This document shows, in pieces, positions 33,291-44,847 of a stretch of 60,000 nt of DNA. The stretch is from Takakia lepidozioides (taxonomy: Eukaryota; Streptophyta; Takakiopsida; Takakiales; Takakiaceae), in assembly GCA_030704615.1 (NCBI GenBank), contig CM060732.1, positions 29,557,053-29,617,052 of the forward strand. Direction: 5' to 3'. The position numbers and the translations under genes are program-made. Numbering within the stretch: the stretch's first letter is position 1; each line of letters starts with the position of its first letter. The notes under the pieces were generated by a model, which searched no databases, was not told the origin of the DNA, and saw only the letters and a list, made by a program, of their open reading frames with translations.

Positions 33291-34589
33291 TTGGTGGTTG
33301 TATTCAATTCACCATCACCTTCCTCAAACATTGAAAAATGTCACTGTTGTCAGCACCTCTACCAACTGAAGTTAACCTGGATACCTCTTCCCATGTAAAT
33401 GGCAGGAGGGAAGGGGGAGAGAGGGAGGACGTACCTCTTACAATTGTAAGCAAGTGAGACCTGAGCCAAGCGTTGCTTCTCCTCAGCGTTGTGGGTGTAT
33501 TGTCCATCTGCACTCAGTGCCCAAACTGTTGTTCTTATATCCCGCCCCCCAATTGAATCCACCAATTTACGTGAAGGGATACAATCAATCATTATCACAG
33601 TGACGGTAGGTGTTGCAGCCTCTTGAGTGGGTAGGACTTGGGTTCCTCAGTTTACAAGGCGTTTCAGTCTCAGTTGGGACTCTCAGTAACAGGATCTAGG
33701 AAAGAAAGATATGGAGACAAATGAGGGCATTTAATAAACCGGCGAGGGAGAGGAGACAGGGATTGGCAAAAACAAAGAAGGGGCTTGGATGAAACACGAG
33801 GGACAAGCAGGAGCTGCTGAGGAGGCGCACTGGAGGGTTGCCGGGGAAGGGTTAAGCAGGTCCCCGGCACAATACGGCTGAACATGATGATGGTCTCATG
33901 GAACACAAGGATGGCAGGATATGCTCAGCCAAGGTGTGGTAGGGAGGCTCTGGAGATCTATAGCAAATGATATTAGAAGGCCCAACAAAGTCACCTTCAC
34001 TGGCATTCACTTGGAAGTGTTAGTCCACTCTCCCTACTAATCTACAATGCCGGAATTGCAGGAAGAAAGACACACTGTGTTGGAAGCAAAGAAGCTGGAC
34101 TTGCATGAAAGAAGAAAGCGCAGAAACCTGCAGAGAAGAGAAGCCACCTTTGCACGCAACTTGATCTTTAATGGAAATCTAATGGGGTTGGCATCCATCA
34201 GTTATGCACCGACACAAGTGGGCCTAACTTTCGTGTAGGCTATGGGTTTCAGTTAATAAAGCACTAACTATTGGCTTGTCAAACTGTAAATGGGGCCCTG
34301 CCCTAATCAATGCAGCCTGTATCCAGAATTTGCAGCAAAACACATTGCTAATCAAACAAACTCCTCATGATTTGGCGATGTTCACAGCAAGCTAAAGCAA
34401 CAGGCCAAGAGACATGAATGTACCATGAAAGAAAGAAGGCCAGTGAGGATGCTGCATTCACACACCCACAATACACAACTCAGTGGCCCTGCCAACCATA
34501 CAGATAAGCCAGACCAGCAAACCTGTGAACAACCATCATAAAGTCATTTGCTACAATCCAAGAAAATGAAAACCAGATAGCACAGAAAT
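33291..34589. other. Unassigned interior of the Harbinger-like element
   Basis: No recognisable domain. A short plus-strand frame (34,047-34,238) encodes a charged helix-like sequence (ERRKRRNLQRREATF). G/A-rich runs occur at 33,400-33,430. Confidence 0.3.
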
Positions 34590-35580
34590 TGGTACTTGGA
34601 GACGGACCACATGGGATTCCATGTCTCAGGATGAACTGCCCACCCTCACCACCACAAATCAAATTCCCTTGCTCAGTTTCTCACCAAACAATGTATGATA
34701 AGTGGCATGTTAGCAAGAGCAGTTTCCAGGACGATATTTGGCTCAATTCTGGTTTTGATAATACCAGCATGGATCTTTTTGCCCTTTTCCAGGTCTGCCA
34801 GGCTGCCACTTGCATTGAGAACGGAAGTGAATGTGACTTTGTCCGGTACCCACCCTTCCCATATCATTTGCTCATAGGTCTCCAAGGCGACCACACCCTT
34901 GCTGAGCATATCCTGCAGCAATCATCGCACAATGAAACCACAACTCGTCCAGCCATATTGTCGAAAACTCGACGGACCTCCTTCATGCTCCCGCACTTGG
35001 CCTACATGGCAGCAAGGGCAGTCTCTAGAATGACATTTGGTGCAATTCCAGCTTTCAAAATGTCAGCTTGGACCTGTTTTCCCTTTTCCAGGGCACCTAT
35101 GCTGGCACATGCCTTGAGAGTAGAATGAACGTGACCTTGGAGGGCACGGCCTGCTAAGACCAACTCTTACTCTCCCAAAAACCTTGTAAACATCATGAAG
35201 AATACCAAATCATGGTACCCAACGAGCTAACTTACAGAATTCAATATGCATCTCAGGGCCGAGTCTGATGAGAGGGCAAAACAGGCTGAAATAGGGTCGA
35301 AGAATGTGCCCTCACCACATTGTCCTTGACCTTGTGTCATGACCCATGGAGGATTCGGCCGACCATGAACCCAAAAGGACCTCTTGTGTGTACTGCTTGT
35401 GTCTGTAGTCAGGTAATGTCGGAGGCTGGGCAAGGGTGTTGAGTAGAAAAACATTTGTTGTGAATCCACTTTGGATAATGTGAGTGTGCACCTGCTTTCC
35501 AACTTCCAGAGATTGAAACATAGCCTGCTAAGACCAAGCTGATTCTCCCACCTTGTAAACATCAGGAAGAATACCAAATC
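34590..35580 (-). pseudogene. PPR fragments inside the Harbinger-like element
   Basis: 34,673-34,921 reads PDKVTFTSVLNASGSLADLE and KGKKIHAGIIKTRIEPNIVL. 34,930-35,130 gives a decayed repeat (RPSAGA region, LEKG). 35,312-35,521 reads LEVGKQVHTHIIQSGFTTNV. 35,220-35,680 matches 29,460-29,890 outside the element. Either the transposon captured part of a PPR gene or PPR debris was inserted into it. Confidence 0.75.
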
Positions 35581-35895
35581 AGAGTACTAAAAGCCCCCAT
35601 TTGCAGGATGGACAAACTTCTTCACATTGTACATTAAGAAAAGCCACACCTTGCGATTGCAGTTGTCCCACCATCTGCTGCGAGAGCTCCTACTGCGTAC
35701 GGTTCAAGAAATCAAGACGCGGGGCAGTTTGGGCAATTTCGAAACACTTGGCGCGAAATTCTATTGGCGTTTTCCGGGCGGGCAGCTCGGGCAGATTCCA
35801 AAGAATTTGACGACGATGACGTGGCGACGAAAACGTGGCACTATGGCACCCTATTCCTGCTCTACGCTAAACTAGCTTCCAACCTACGGTCGTCG

Positions 35896-36228
35896 CTAGA
35901 ACTTCCAGACAAAGTTTGGAATCGTTTGCTTGCTAGCTTGTGTGCGTCCTATGGAGTATAGAGCGAAATGTTTATGGTAAGAAGCTGCCAGCGTCGCCAA
36001 ATACTCACTGTCCACCCCCTGCGTTGGTTGCTTCACAGATGAACGCTTTACCTTCATCTTCTTCAACGGGTTCACAGGATTAACAGCCTCAAATTGAGAA
36101 TCATCGATTTGTAAATTGTCGGATGGCCCATCAAATTCACAGCTCGAATTGTTCATGGAGATTCCAAGCTCCTTGGCCCAAGAATCCATGGTCATCGACG
36201 TGAGCTCTGCAAACCTAAGTGCTCTCAC
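35896..36228 (-). CDS. Hypothetical ORF near the right end of the Harbinger-like element
   Basis: 110 codons, hydrophilic (SMTMDSWAKELGISMNNSSC, NPLKKMKVKRSSVKQPTQGV). Plant Harbinger elements usually carry a second Myb-like gene in a comparable place, and VKRSSVKQPTQGVDSEYLATL cut here to VKRSSVKQPTQGV could be its N-terminal start, but the Trp pattern of a Myb domain is not visible. Low certainty. Confidence 0.3.
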   Translation of the reverse strand: MRALRFAELTSMTMDSWAKELGISMNNSSCEFDGPSDNLQIDDSQFEAVNPVNPLKKMKVKRSSVKQPTQGVDSEYLATLAASYHKHFALYSIGRTQASKQTIPNFVWKF

Positions 36229-36410
36229 AGCGGCCCTCTGTTGTCGCGAGCCTTCTCAACCTAAACTCACGATATGAAACGCCGTGGACGTGCATTTGGG
36301 TAGCCTGGTGTTTTGAGTTTGCAATACGACAAAAATTGCAAAAAACGCGAGTTTCGCCTTCAAGTCGGTCGAGTCGTCGTGAGTTGATGGAATTTACGGA
36401 TAACTCTATT

Positions 36411-36700
36411 CAATCACATACTCTGGCTTTCTCAGAACGGTTGTCTAAGATTGGTATCTATGTTATATTACGCAGTGCTGCAAACTCCTCATTTCACAAC
36501 TTTCGAGTCAGGCTCTACCGATGTCTTCCAAAGTTCCCCCCTAAAGGCTGCTCACAAAGATTCGTGTGTAAGATCCTTTCCGAATACATGGAGGAGACTT
36601 GCAATCGCGCTGTCTTCACATATTCAACCACTCTGGCTTTCTCAGAACAGTTATCGAAGATTGGTATGAACCTAAGTGCTTTTGTCACATTTGACGAGTG
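36411..36700 (+). repeat. Right flank and duplicated empty-site copy
   Basis: ACTCTGGCTTTCTCAGAACG follows the transposon; a second copy (ACTCTGGCTTTCTCAGAACA at about 36,631) follows the uninterrupted CACATATTCAA. The flank is therefore a local tandem duplication of unknown origin, predating or bracketing the insertion. Confidence 0.7.
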
Positions 36701-39700
36701 CCAGCTGTGAATGCTCCACGGGAACAATGACAACCTACACATACTGGACACCATCTTCTGCTCTTCATCCGGTCCATCCAGCGCTCGGCTATAGATACTC
36801 AGTGCAGCATAACGCATGTGAGCATATACGCTTTAAGTTCTGCCTAATGTGGAGTTCTTGCTTCCAAGTCGAAGGGTTACAGCTCTTTATCCTTCCTACA
36901 TATGAATTGGGCAGGAACTGAAGTCTGAGATGTTGTTGTCGACGTAAACTCATGAAGTAAAACACCTGATTCCAGCGACCTCATCCATCATAGCAGTCAT
37001 TAACTCTGTCATTGCCAGGAACTGTCTTGCTACGTTGGAAGACCCCTGCTGCTGCACTCCTGCTGCAAAATTCTAGTAAGGAGAGCCGTCAGCTTGAGCG
37101 CGAACTCTGGCTACTGAGAGCCCACGAAGCCGCCACAGACCTTCCCTGTCTGAACCTTTGCAAGACCTAGCAAATTTTCCAGATGACACTTGCATTCTCT
37201 TGAAAATGCCATCAAGCAATCAGCAGCCACTCAGTGCTGTGTTACTGCTTTGAAGCTCAGATCGACTTGCCCAGGGTTAAGAGCGCGACTGCCAAAGATT
37301 GGTCACTTCAACCAGTAAAACCGATCATGCATCTGTCGCCCGAAGAAGCTGCCTCAATGTAAGGCGCCAAAAATGTCGGGGAGGTCAGTGGCTGGCAGTT
37401 TGATGGCGGTCCCAATATCTATGTGGCTTGATTTTAACATGGAACAACCAGCTCGCTCATGTCTCAAAACGAACCCCGACTTTGTCGAGTGTGTCTGTGG
37501 GCCGGTGTGGAAAAAACCCTAGAATACAATGCAACGTGCATCATGCTCGAACAGTTGTGCACCGGGGCGATGATACGGAATGTAGACACTTCAGGAAGGC
37601 TGCAATCCAGTTCAAGTTCCTGGAGGCTAATATCCATACTTGATTGAAATCGATCTTTACAGGTCACGGAGGCCCCCTCCCCCCCGCCTGCAACATCCAG
37701 CATGCCAGTAGGGCGGTGCACACCAGCCCCAGCCTCAAGCGATTCTCCAGCACCATCAGCAGCGACGAAGGCAGCTCGTACTCCGAACCAAAGAAATTCA
37801 GGCCCCCCCCCAAAACGAACATCAGCCAATCCTCGAAGGCACCAGCTCTCAGCCCCCACTGCAATTGTGGATGGGCTACCAGGTGCTCCAACAGCATGCG
37901 CTGGACATGGAACCAGCTTCAAAAGGGCATGAACGTCGACCCCGAATCGGGCAGTCGAGCTGCTGAAGAAATGGAATGAGAGATGGGTAGATAGAGCAAT
38001 CGGTGAGTGGAGCAACCAAACTCAAATTCCCCGACACGAGCCCGCGGGGAACAGCTAACAGCTATGGAAGGAGTTGATCTATAGCTGAAAGGCAAGTGAT
38101 TCTCCTTTCTCCTAAGCTAGCTCCGACATCTTCCGCTTCTTCCAATATTTGACAAGGTGATAGGTGACTCGCCTTTGATGCATGGTGCCCATGCAGTCGA
38201 TGAACACTGAATTCATTAAAAACAGTGACAGTGCGAGTCCATGCACGCACTACCAACACGCTCGTCGTATAAAGCGCAAACATGTGGGCATATGGCCACT
38301 ACTCCTGCTCTCACTGCACACACACTTGTGTACTGTGTACATTTCCAGATATGTCTAATTCTCTGACACTCCCAAATCTTTGCTCGGGCTACTTACACCC
38401 TCATTAAACCACCTGGAACTGAAGAGCCGCTCAAACACACTAGGCTCTAGCTTGCCTACACGATCTCCTATAAGCAAAAGCGCCCTGCACTGGCATGGCC
38501 CTTCAAATTCTCGAAACAAATGCGAGAAGCTCTCAGGGATGCAGGGTTTGCTGCAGCCTCATCAGCAGATCTGGGCACCCCGAGTCTGACAAGTGCATCA
38601 CAAAGCTGCGGCTCTCAACTCCCTGGCCACCCTAAACCACGGAGCCATGGCCGTTGTTGGGGAGCGTGTTCCCAGGAGTTCCCAGAGGGAGCGCGGGCAG
38701 TTGAGAGGCTGGCTGTTCAGCTTCCAGGGATCCCCGGAAGACGAAGAGGCCGAGAGGGCGACCGTAGCGACAGTGATGAGGGCGCGTATGTAACTGTAGC
38801 AGCGCGGCTGCCCGTCCACACTGCACCGCCCTCCCAGTGCCTTGCCTCGCGTTCTTGCGTTGCCTGCTCGTCAAGCTCCATCACATGCCTTCCTTGTACT
38901 CTGTCCCCGGAGCCTTCGATACTGACAGTGGCAGGCACATGTGGGTTGGCCAGCAAAATTTGTGTTGGACATCTTGTTGGGCACAGTTGACAAGTTTGAA
39001 GCGGAGTCGGACGGTGTGGAAGATAAGATACCAGGTCGATCCGGAGTGATGCTCTTGTGCTTTTCTGCTGATGCAACGTCCACAGCGCTCGCAAGTGAAT
39101 TTGGCATGGATCCGGTGTGTCTCGGGGGGACTCTAAAGTCTGGAGGCTCGGATTTGATATGCTGCTGCGTGCCTATATATATAACTTGAGCAGGGAGTCT
39201 GTAGCTTTCATGATCCAGCAGCCTTTGGGTCGAGAGACGGAGAAAGTTGTTTGATTTGTAGACAGGCTCTGTGCATTGGAACTGATGCTGCCAAGAGCTG
39301 AAGGTACCCTGCGCGCGAACATGCTTGCTGAAAGCGTTTGAGGGGAGCTGCCTGGGTGGCAAATATCCTACGCCCACCTCCACACTGGTCAAAGCTTGGG
39401 TTTGCGTCAGAAAGGTGGCCCGTTTTGCGTCTCAACAATTTGGCTCATACTAAAGAAGCTGCCTTAGTTTATCCTGCACCACCTGGGCCGCTCAATCTCC
39501 ATGGTTGGCTGTGGATCAAGGAGGTGGGTGCCAAACACAACCCACATATCGCGCCGCTGTGACTTGTCGTGCAGATCTGCAAATACATTAAATCAAACAA
39601 GCATAAATTATATGGCATGCACACAAGAGCTAGATCGAAGAGGGCATATGCTGACATTTGAAAGAACCAGTGCCATTGTGCAAAGTATAGCTTTAACTAT

Positions 39701-40497
39701 GACCATGTAAGCAACTTATCAAGTTTAACGGAGTTGTCTAGTTCACAATATTATCGAGAGAGGAAGATCTGGAAGACAGTGGGGCTCTTCCATTGAACAG
39801 ATAAAGAGAAAGTGAAGACTTAGAGCTTTTAATCTGGGTCGTTCCAGATCATCCTCTCGGAGCATCTTCGGCTCAGCTGCCATATTATAGACAGTGGCAG
39901 GAGTACAGCGACACGGACACACTGGCAACAAAGTGGTAGAATCATGCTTTTTGGTGGCTTCTTGAGAAAGTGAAATTCAGCTCAAGGCATGATCAGGACT
40001 GCTAGCATCAGATTGTGAAAAGTGAGAGCTTTGGTTAGAGCATCGACCCTGCACAGTATACGAGTTCGATCAGGGTAGGCTGCACGTGCAGGGATGGCTA
40101 CAAACGCCACGCCATCTCCATCAGGACCGGTACCCACATTTCAGTACCATCCTCCTCCTGTTGCAACCATGACCCAAATATGTGTTTTATTTTACGATGT
40201 CGCAACGCTTTGTCTCAGTCACACTCTTTGAACTACACACTATGACCCGGAGCTGTTGCTTTAGCTCTGTGGATTTTAGCCAAGCTGTCAAGAGGTGAAT
40301 TCGAGTGAGGTTGAATGACAAGTGAACGTCTTTGTACAATGCCTTTCCTTTTTAATCGCCTTTCCTTTTACGACCAGTTGGTTTCTAGACGATCTCTATG
40401 TACATCATCTGAAAGAGTTCACTTCCTCTGCCAAGTTGGTGATCGTTGGATGAACCAAATGGAAGCCAAACGTGCTCTTTGCGTTCTCCTCTCTGTT
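36701..40497. other. Long stretch without an assignable gene
   Basis: Open frames occur on both strands (37,464-38,015 minus; 37,644-37,979 plus; 38,520-38,990 plus; 38,871-39,392 minus). None shows a domain, and several overlap antisense. 38,871-39,392 (-) has hydrophilic Ser/Pro-rich composition (EPPDFRVPPRHTGSMPNSLA), and 38,941-39,189 (+) is hydrophobic at its end. The last 500-1,000 bp is presumably the MYB promoter. GC content rises locally at 37,660-37,970 and 38,640-38,830. Confidence 0.3.
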
Positions 40498-40499
40498 GC

Positions 40500-40508
40500 A
40501 TATATATA
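40500..40508 (+). promoter_or_regulatory. Possible TATA box upstream of the MYB gene
   Basis: ATATATATAGG-type sequence 27-35 bp before the first ATG. If used, transcription would start at about the first ATG, so translation might begin at the next in-frame ATG (40,565). Confidence 0.35.
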
Positions 40509-40534
40509 GGGCGCACTCAGATGCACCATAATTG

Positions 40535-43500
40535 ATGAAAGATCAGCGTGACTGTACGGACATCATGAATTTTGTGTGGGCATGGATGCAGTTGTCCCCA
40601 AGAGCAGGAGGAGAATTGAGTCCTACCGCACAAATTATGCTAGAATCCAATTTACAAGTATTTGCCTCAAACTCAAAACCGACTAGCAGTATGGATATAT
40701 TTGCTACTTTAGGGGGCTCCAGCAAGCCTCCAATGCTGGAGCTCAATAACAAATTCTTAGGGTGCTCCCTTCAGTACCAAATTATGGAATCCCTGCACCC
40801 AGCTAGCAGCCTGACAGCCTGCTTGCTGGCTGGGGGCAAAGTCCGCCCTTCCCTACTCGTTGATGCTGGTGGGTCTGAGATTCCTCCAGCAGCAGGTCTC
40901 GTTGTTTATGAGCAGAGAAAGACAGAAGGAGCTGATACCAATCATCATGAGCTGTGGAGTACAAGAGATGGGGGATTGGAATCTGAGGAATCTGTGATGG
41001 CAATAGCCACAGGCAAGCGAACAAGAGATAGAAACTTCTCGTTGGAGGAGCGGGCACGCATGGCTGCTGGATGGGAATGCCATGACACTGCAGGCATAGT
41101 GACTGACGAAGGTCTAGAGAGATCAGATGAGGGGTTGTTCACAGTCACACGGTGCCAACATAAGAGCCATGTGGAGGACGGAGATTGCTTGCAGGCCATG
41201 GACAATGCATCATGGTGGTGCCAAAAGAGGGCTAAAACAAATCAGAAGAGTAAGTACCGTTCAGTGGTAAGTATGCCTAGGCCAGAAAGTCACCCTGAAG
41301 ACCAAGAACAAACCAGACCCTTTGTGTGGAAAAGTCTTCCTGAGAGACCATCGGTAGGGCCTCCTCTTGGACAAGAGTATCATATTTCTGCACCAGTTCA
41401 GCAAACGAAAGGTGAAGAACCAACAGAAAAGAGGGACCAAGAATCTGAGTTTGCGACTGAGGACGCTACTAAGCTGAGCAATGTCCACCCAAGGAATACA
41501 GGCCATACTTCCAACCCAATTTTGGACAGAAATCAGCCTCCACTGGATACCAATGATATAGCTGTTCAAGACCACAAGAATGAAGAGAGAGAGCAGCAGA
41601 TAAACACTGCTCAGATGGCTGAAGGGATGGATTTTGAGAGGCAGTCTCTTCCACACACAATCACTCTCACGGGTAGTATGTTGGAAGATTCCCAGAGAGA
41701 GGCTAAAATTCAGCTGGGCCAGGTTGGAGGGTTTCACAGTGCCTTTGCTGAAAGTGAGGGCTGGCAAGAGAGAACTTGTCTCCGTGACTATCTACTACTC
41801 ACCAGCGCTATCCACAAAGCACAGCTACTTGATTTCCAAGTGAAAGAGAATCGGCGGCACAAGGAACTGGAGGTCAATGGCCCCTCACTTGACAGCTTTT
41901 TTCATGGCAGGTTGATAGACCACTCTGAGAAATCTGTGTCATCTGGATTACCAGGGTGCCTAAGTGATTGTGGACAGGACGGTGGGTCACCAGGCCATAG
42001 CAACCTGGGACTAGTCTTGGGGGGGCAGGACTACTTTGCTGATGACATTTTCTTGGATGCTAGAGACGGTGAGCACCTTGCTGCGAGGGAGGCTCTTGAG
42101 AAAACACACCATGATCAACATGATGACCTTTCCAGGAAGCGTGTGTTCAAGCGCTCATCAAAAGGTGGTCCTCGCCGACCCAACATTATCAAGGGTCAGT
42201 GGACCCCTGAAGAAGACAGGTTAGAGCCTCATCTACACCTTGAAGATCACCGTCTCCACAACTTTCAATCTTTTCTATGCTCACAATATAATGATGTTAT
42301 ATCATTATATAATCTGACAAGATGCATTATACAAGGGGGTTGGTTCATGAGTTTTATCACTTGGGCTTTGCACATATGTGAGCTTTGAGTAGGCAGCAGC
42401 TGAGAGCCACTGAGTGTTGAAAGACCTTCGTACCACCCTCTCTTCAAAACATGCAGCTCCTGGCCAATCTAGATGGGATAGTCAGTTCTTTCTCAGGTGT
42501 GTCAAACCATCTTGTGTTAGCTAGAAAGATTCAGAAATCAGAACCTTGGCATGCAAGAGCAGAATCAAACACATGGCGATTACAATGTGTCGGTAGGTAT
42601 TTGATGGAGTTGGTGGAGAGGCATGGACAGCAGCGCTGGTCGCTCATTGCCACTTACTTGACTGGTCGCATAGGCAAGCAATGCCGTGAACGTTGGCACA
42701 ATCACCTTCGCCCTGACATCAAGGTACATTCCTAATTGCCTCCAACAGAGAATGTTAGATGTGTGGAGAGACCTCGGCACGAGACAAGATATTTTTGGAT
42801 GAACTGGGTTGAATTCCTGCCAAGCCAAGTAATTACTCTCTCAGGTGAGAGTCATCCTAAATGAGATAGAATCTGCAAAATGTTTTATTGGATGGCTACC
42901 CAGAATTTCAGCTTGCAGACAGTTGCAGAAGCAACTGCTGTCCTGTATTCTAAACTCTGCATCTAACACGGCTGTCTGATTCTCAAGGTCACTGAAAATG
43001 TAAGTCCATCTTTAGCCAGCGTATGCAAGTTGGACTGCCATGATTTTGTAAATGAGAGATGCTACCTGGCACTTAGCATTCCAGATGTATGTACTGTTTG
43101 TACTACATGCAAGCTTGCCTGCCTCTTAGTGCCTCCCAAAAAATTCTGAAACAGATCAAAACACTCTGTAGAAGCTTACCTGGTTAGGGTTGTACAAATC
43201 CACTTTCAAACAGACTGACAGAATTTGAGGTAACCTTGTGTAGAGGGATGGCTGGAATACCGAAGAAGAGGAAGCCCTTGTGTCAGCACACCATAAGCTC
43301 GGCAACCGGTGGGCGGACATTGCTAAACTCATACCAGGGCGCACTGAAAATGCAATCAAGAATCACTGGAATGCTACCATGCGCCGAAAGGACTTGCGCC
43401 GCAAGCACAGGAAGGCCATTGATGGCTCATCAGATGGCCTGGAAGTAATACCTCGTTGCACCATTCTCCGTGATTACCAGCAGAAGGTGGTTGCACAATC

Positions 43501-44577
43501 TGAGCACAAAAATTGTTCTCCTAAACCCCCTGGCACCTCTGATGACCCTGACTGTCTTGGGGTTGCCTATGATGAAGGCTACTCAGGGACCCCAGACTCG
43601 GATTCCCCCCAGCTAACATGTGATTCCACCACCAGGTGGACTTCCACACGGAACCAGGGTCAGGTGAATATTTGCTCGAAGTTCTGGTTCCAAATTCAAT
43701 CTTTCCTAGAACAATTGCTCCATATGTAAACTTCTCGGTTGGTGTGTAATTGAGAAAAGGGGAATAATGTTTTCTGTATAAGGTGCAAATAGCATTCTAA
43801 TCCTCTCGGTTGCAGGTTGACAGTTCTTCACTCTCTTGCCGCTTCGAGGAGATGCAGCACTCGGCTGAAGTCGAACAGATAATGCGCATTGTGTGTCCGG
43901 CCGACCAAGATGAAGATGGAGAGGTGAGTGCAGGCTATGCCAATGCGCTGGCACACGGAAATGGCATGTTGCAGTCCGCCAGTTATGGTCCATATGTGAC
44001 TTGCGCAGCAACCTCTCCGCGTGTCTCGGTTTGGGGTGAGGGTGCCATGAATAACAACGGTGCGTATCCAAGCCCCCCAGTAACCGTGTGGGGCGGTGGG
44101 GGTTGGGGAGGAGAGGGAGTCTTGTATGAAGCAGGAACTGGGCAGCGTGGTGATGCTGCAATCTGGGTTCACAATGGTAGCGAAAGTTTCGATGGCTCAT
44201 CTGGCGGTGCTGGGTATGCCGTCCTTCCTACAAGAGAAAACACGAAGCCGACGGGCTGTAGCTGTCCCCACGCACTTGCCTCCTGCAAATCCTGTGAAGA
44301 AACCGCTTTCCAGAACCTGCAGCCGCAAGAGCTCAAGGATATGGATATCGCGGATATGGCAGTTTCCCAACTCGGAACGCTAGACCGAGTGACAAATGAT
44401 AGCTCGTCACACTGCTCGTCTCTTCCGTACCCACTAGAACCAGAACAAGCTTCGGAGTGCAAAATAGGAATCCCGGATGTAAACACTGTGACAGTTGATG
44501 ACTATCAAATCTGGGTCACCTCGGAAGTATGGGTGGGGGACAGAAGTGAAATTACAGGGTTGCCTCATAATCAGTAG
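40535..44577 (+). CDS. R2R3-MYB transcription factor, MYB98/MYB64/MYB119 (FGMYB) group
   Basis: Four exons inferred from reading frame and GT-AG sites: 40,535-42,219, 42,597-42,723, 43,244-43,663 and 43,816-44,577, giving 997 residues with phases that close exactly. The R2 repeat (about 549-602) has [20 protein letters not shown] and [18 protein letters not shown]3 (about 604-655) has [40 protein letters not shown] then [17 protein letters not shown] retained first Trp in R3 and the WNAT-RR ending fit the MYB98/115/118/64/119 group, whose Arabidopsis members control female gametophyte development; Marchantia FGMYB belongs here. An unusually long N-terminal region (about 545 residues, acidic and Ser/Gln-rich) and a Gly/Ser-rich C-terminal region flank the DNA-binding domain. 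The codon before 40,535 is TTG, so ATG 40,535 or 40,565 starts translation. No damage seen. Confidence 0.88.
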
Positions 44578-44607
44578 AATCAGCAACCCAGTCACTCTAC
44601 CAGATCT

Positions 44608-44847
44608 TTAAGTTTTCAAGAAATGACCATCCAGTTTTAGTTGTGCAGCCATCTCCAGAAAACGGTCTCGACTCTTCCGCAGCCATATTTCTTCCTGCTG
44701 CAAGGATCCACTATCCTCCAATGCGTTCACTCCCATGTTGTTCCTCGTATTGCGAGATACAGGGAGCCACTCCATTGAAGCAAATAGTGAAACTCGTAAT
44801 GCACAGGTTCGAGACAAGATGAGCAGGCAGATATTGAATAGTATCAT
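44608..44847 (-). CDS. Hypothetical short ORF, antisense and tail-to-tail with the MYB gene
   Basis: 79 codons ending 30 bp from the MYB stop on the opposite strand. The C-terminal part is charged and helix-like (LQQEEIWLRKSRDRFLEMAA). A possible acceptor (TTGCAG before CAGGAAGAAATATGG, near 44,698) suggests it could be a last exon with upstream exons at 44,850-45,550, but I cannot build a gene. Not recognised. Confidence 0.3.
   Translation of the reverse strand: MILFNICLLILSRTCALRVSLFASMEWLPVSRNTRNNMGVNALEDSGSLQQEEIWLRKSRDRFLEMAAQLKLDGHFLKT

Larger units (their letters stand above)
32251..36407 (+). mobile_element. 4.16-kb PIF/Harbinger-like DNA transposon
   Basis: Perfect 15-bp terminal inverted repeats AGAGTTATCCGTAAA (32,251-32,265 and inverted at 36,393-36,407), flanked by ATT direct repeats (32,248-32,250, 36,408-36,410). 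A paralogous empty site nearby (about 36,600-36,660) shows the flanks joined. It contains a Harbinger-type transposase relic (+), a minus-strand ORF near the right end, and PPR fragments. A three-base duplication fits PIF/Harbinger, although the usual duplication is TWA. Internal damage makes it non-autonomous. Confidence 0.8.

Noticed and set aside
40532-40534. Start of the MYB protein at 40,532
   Set aside because: That codon is TTG; the first ATG is at 40,535.
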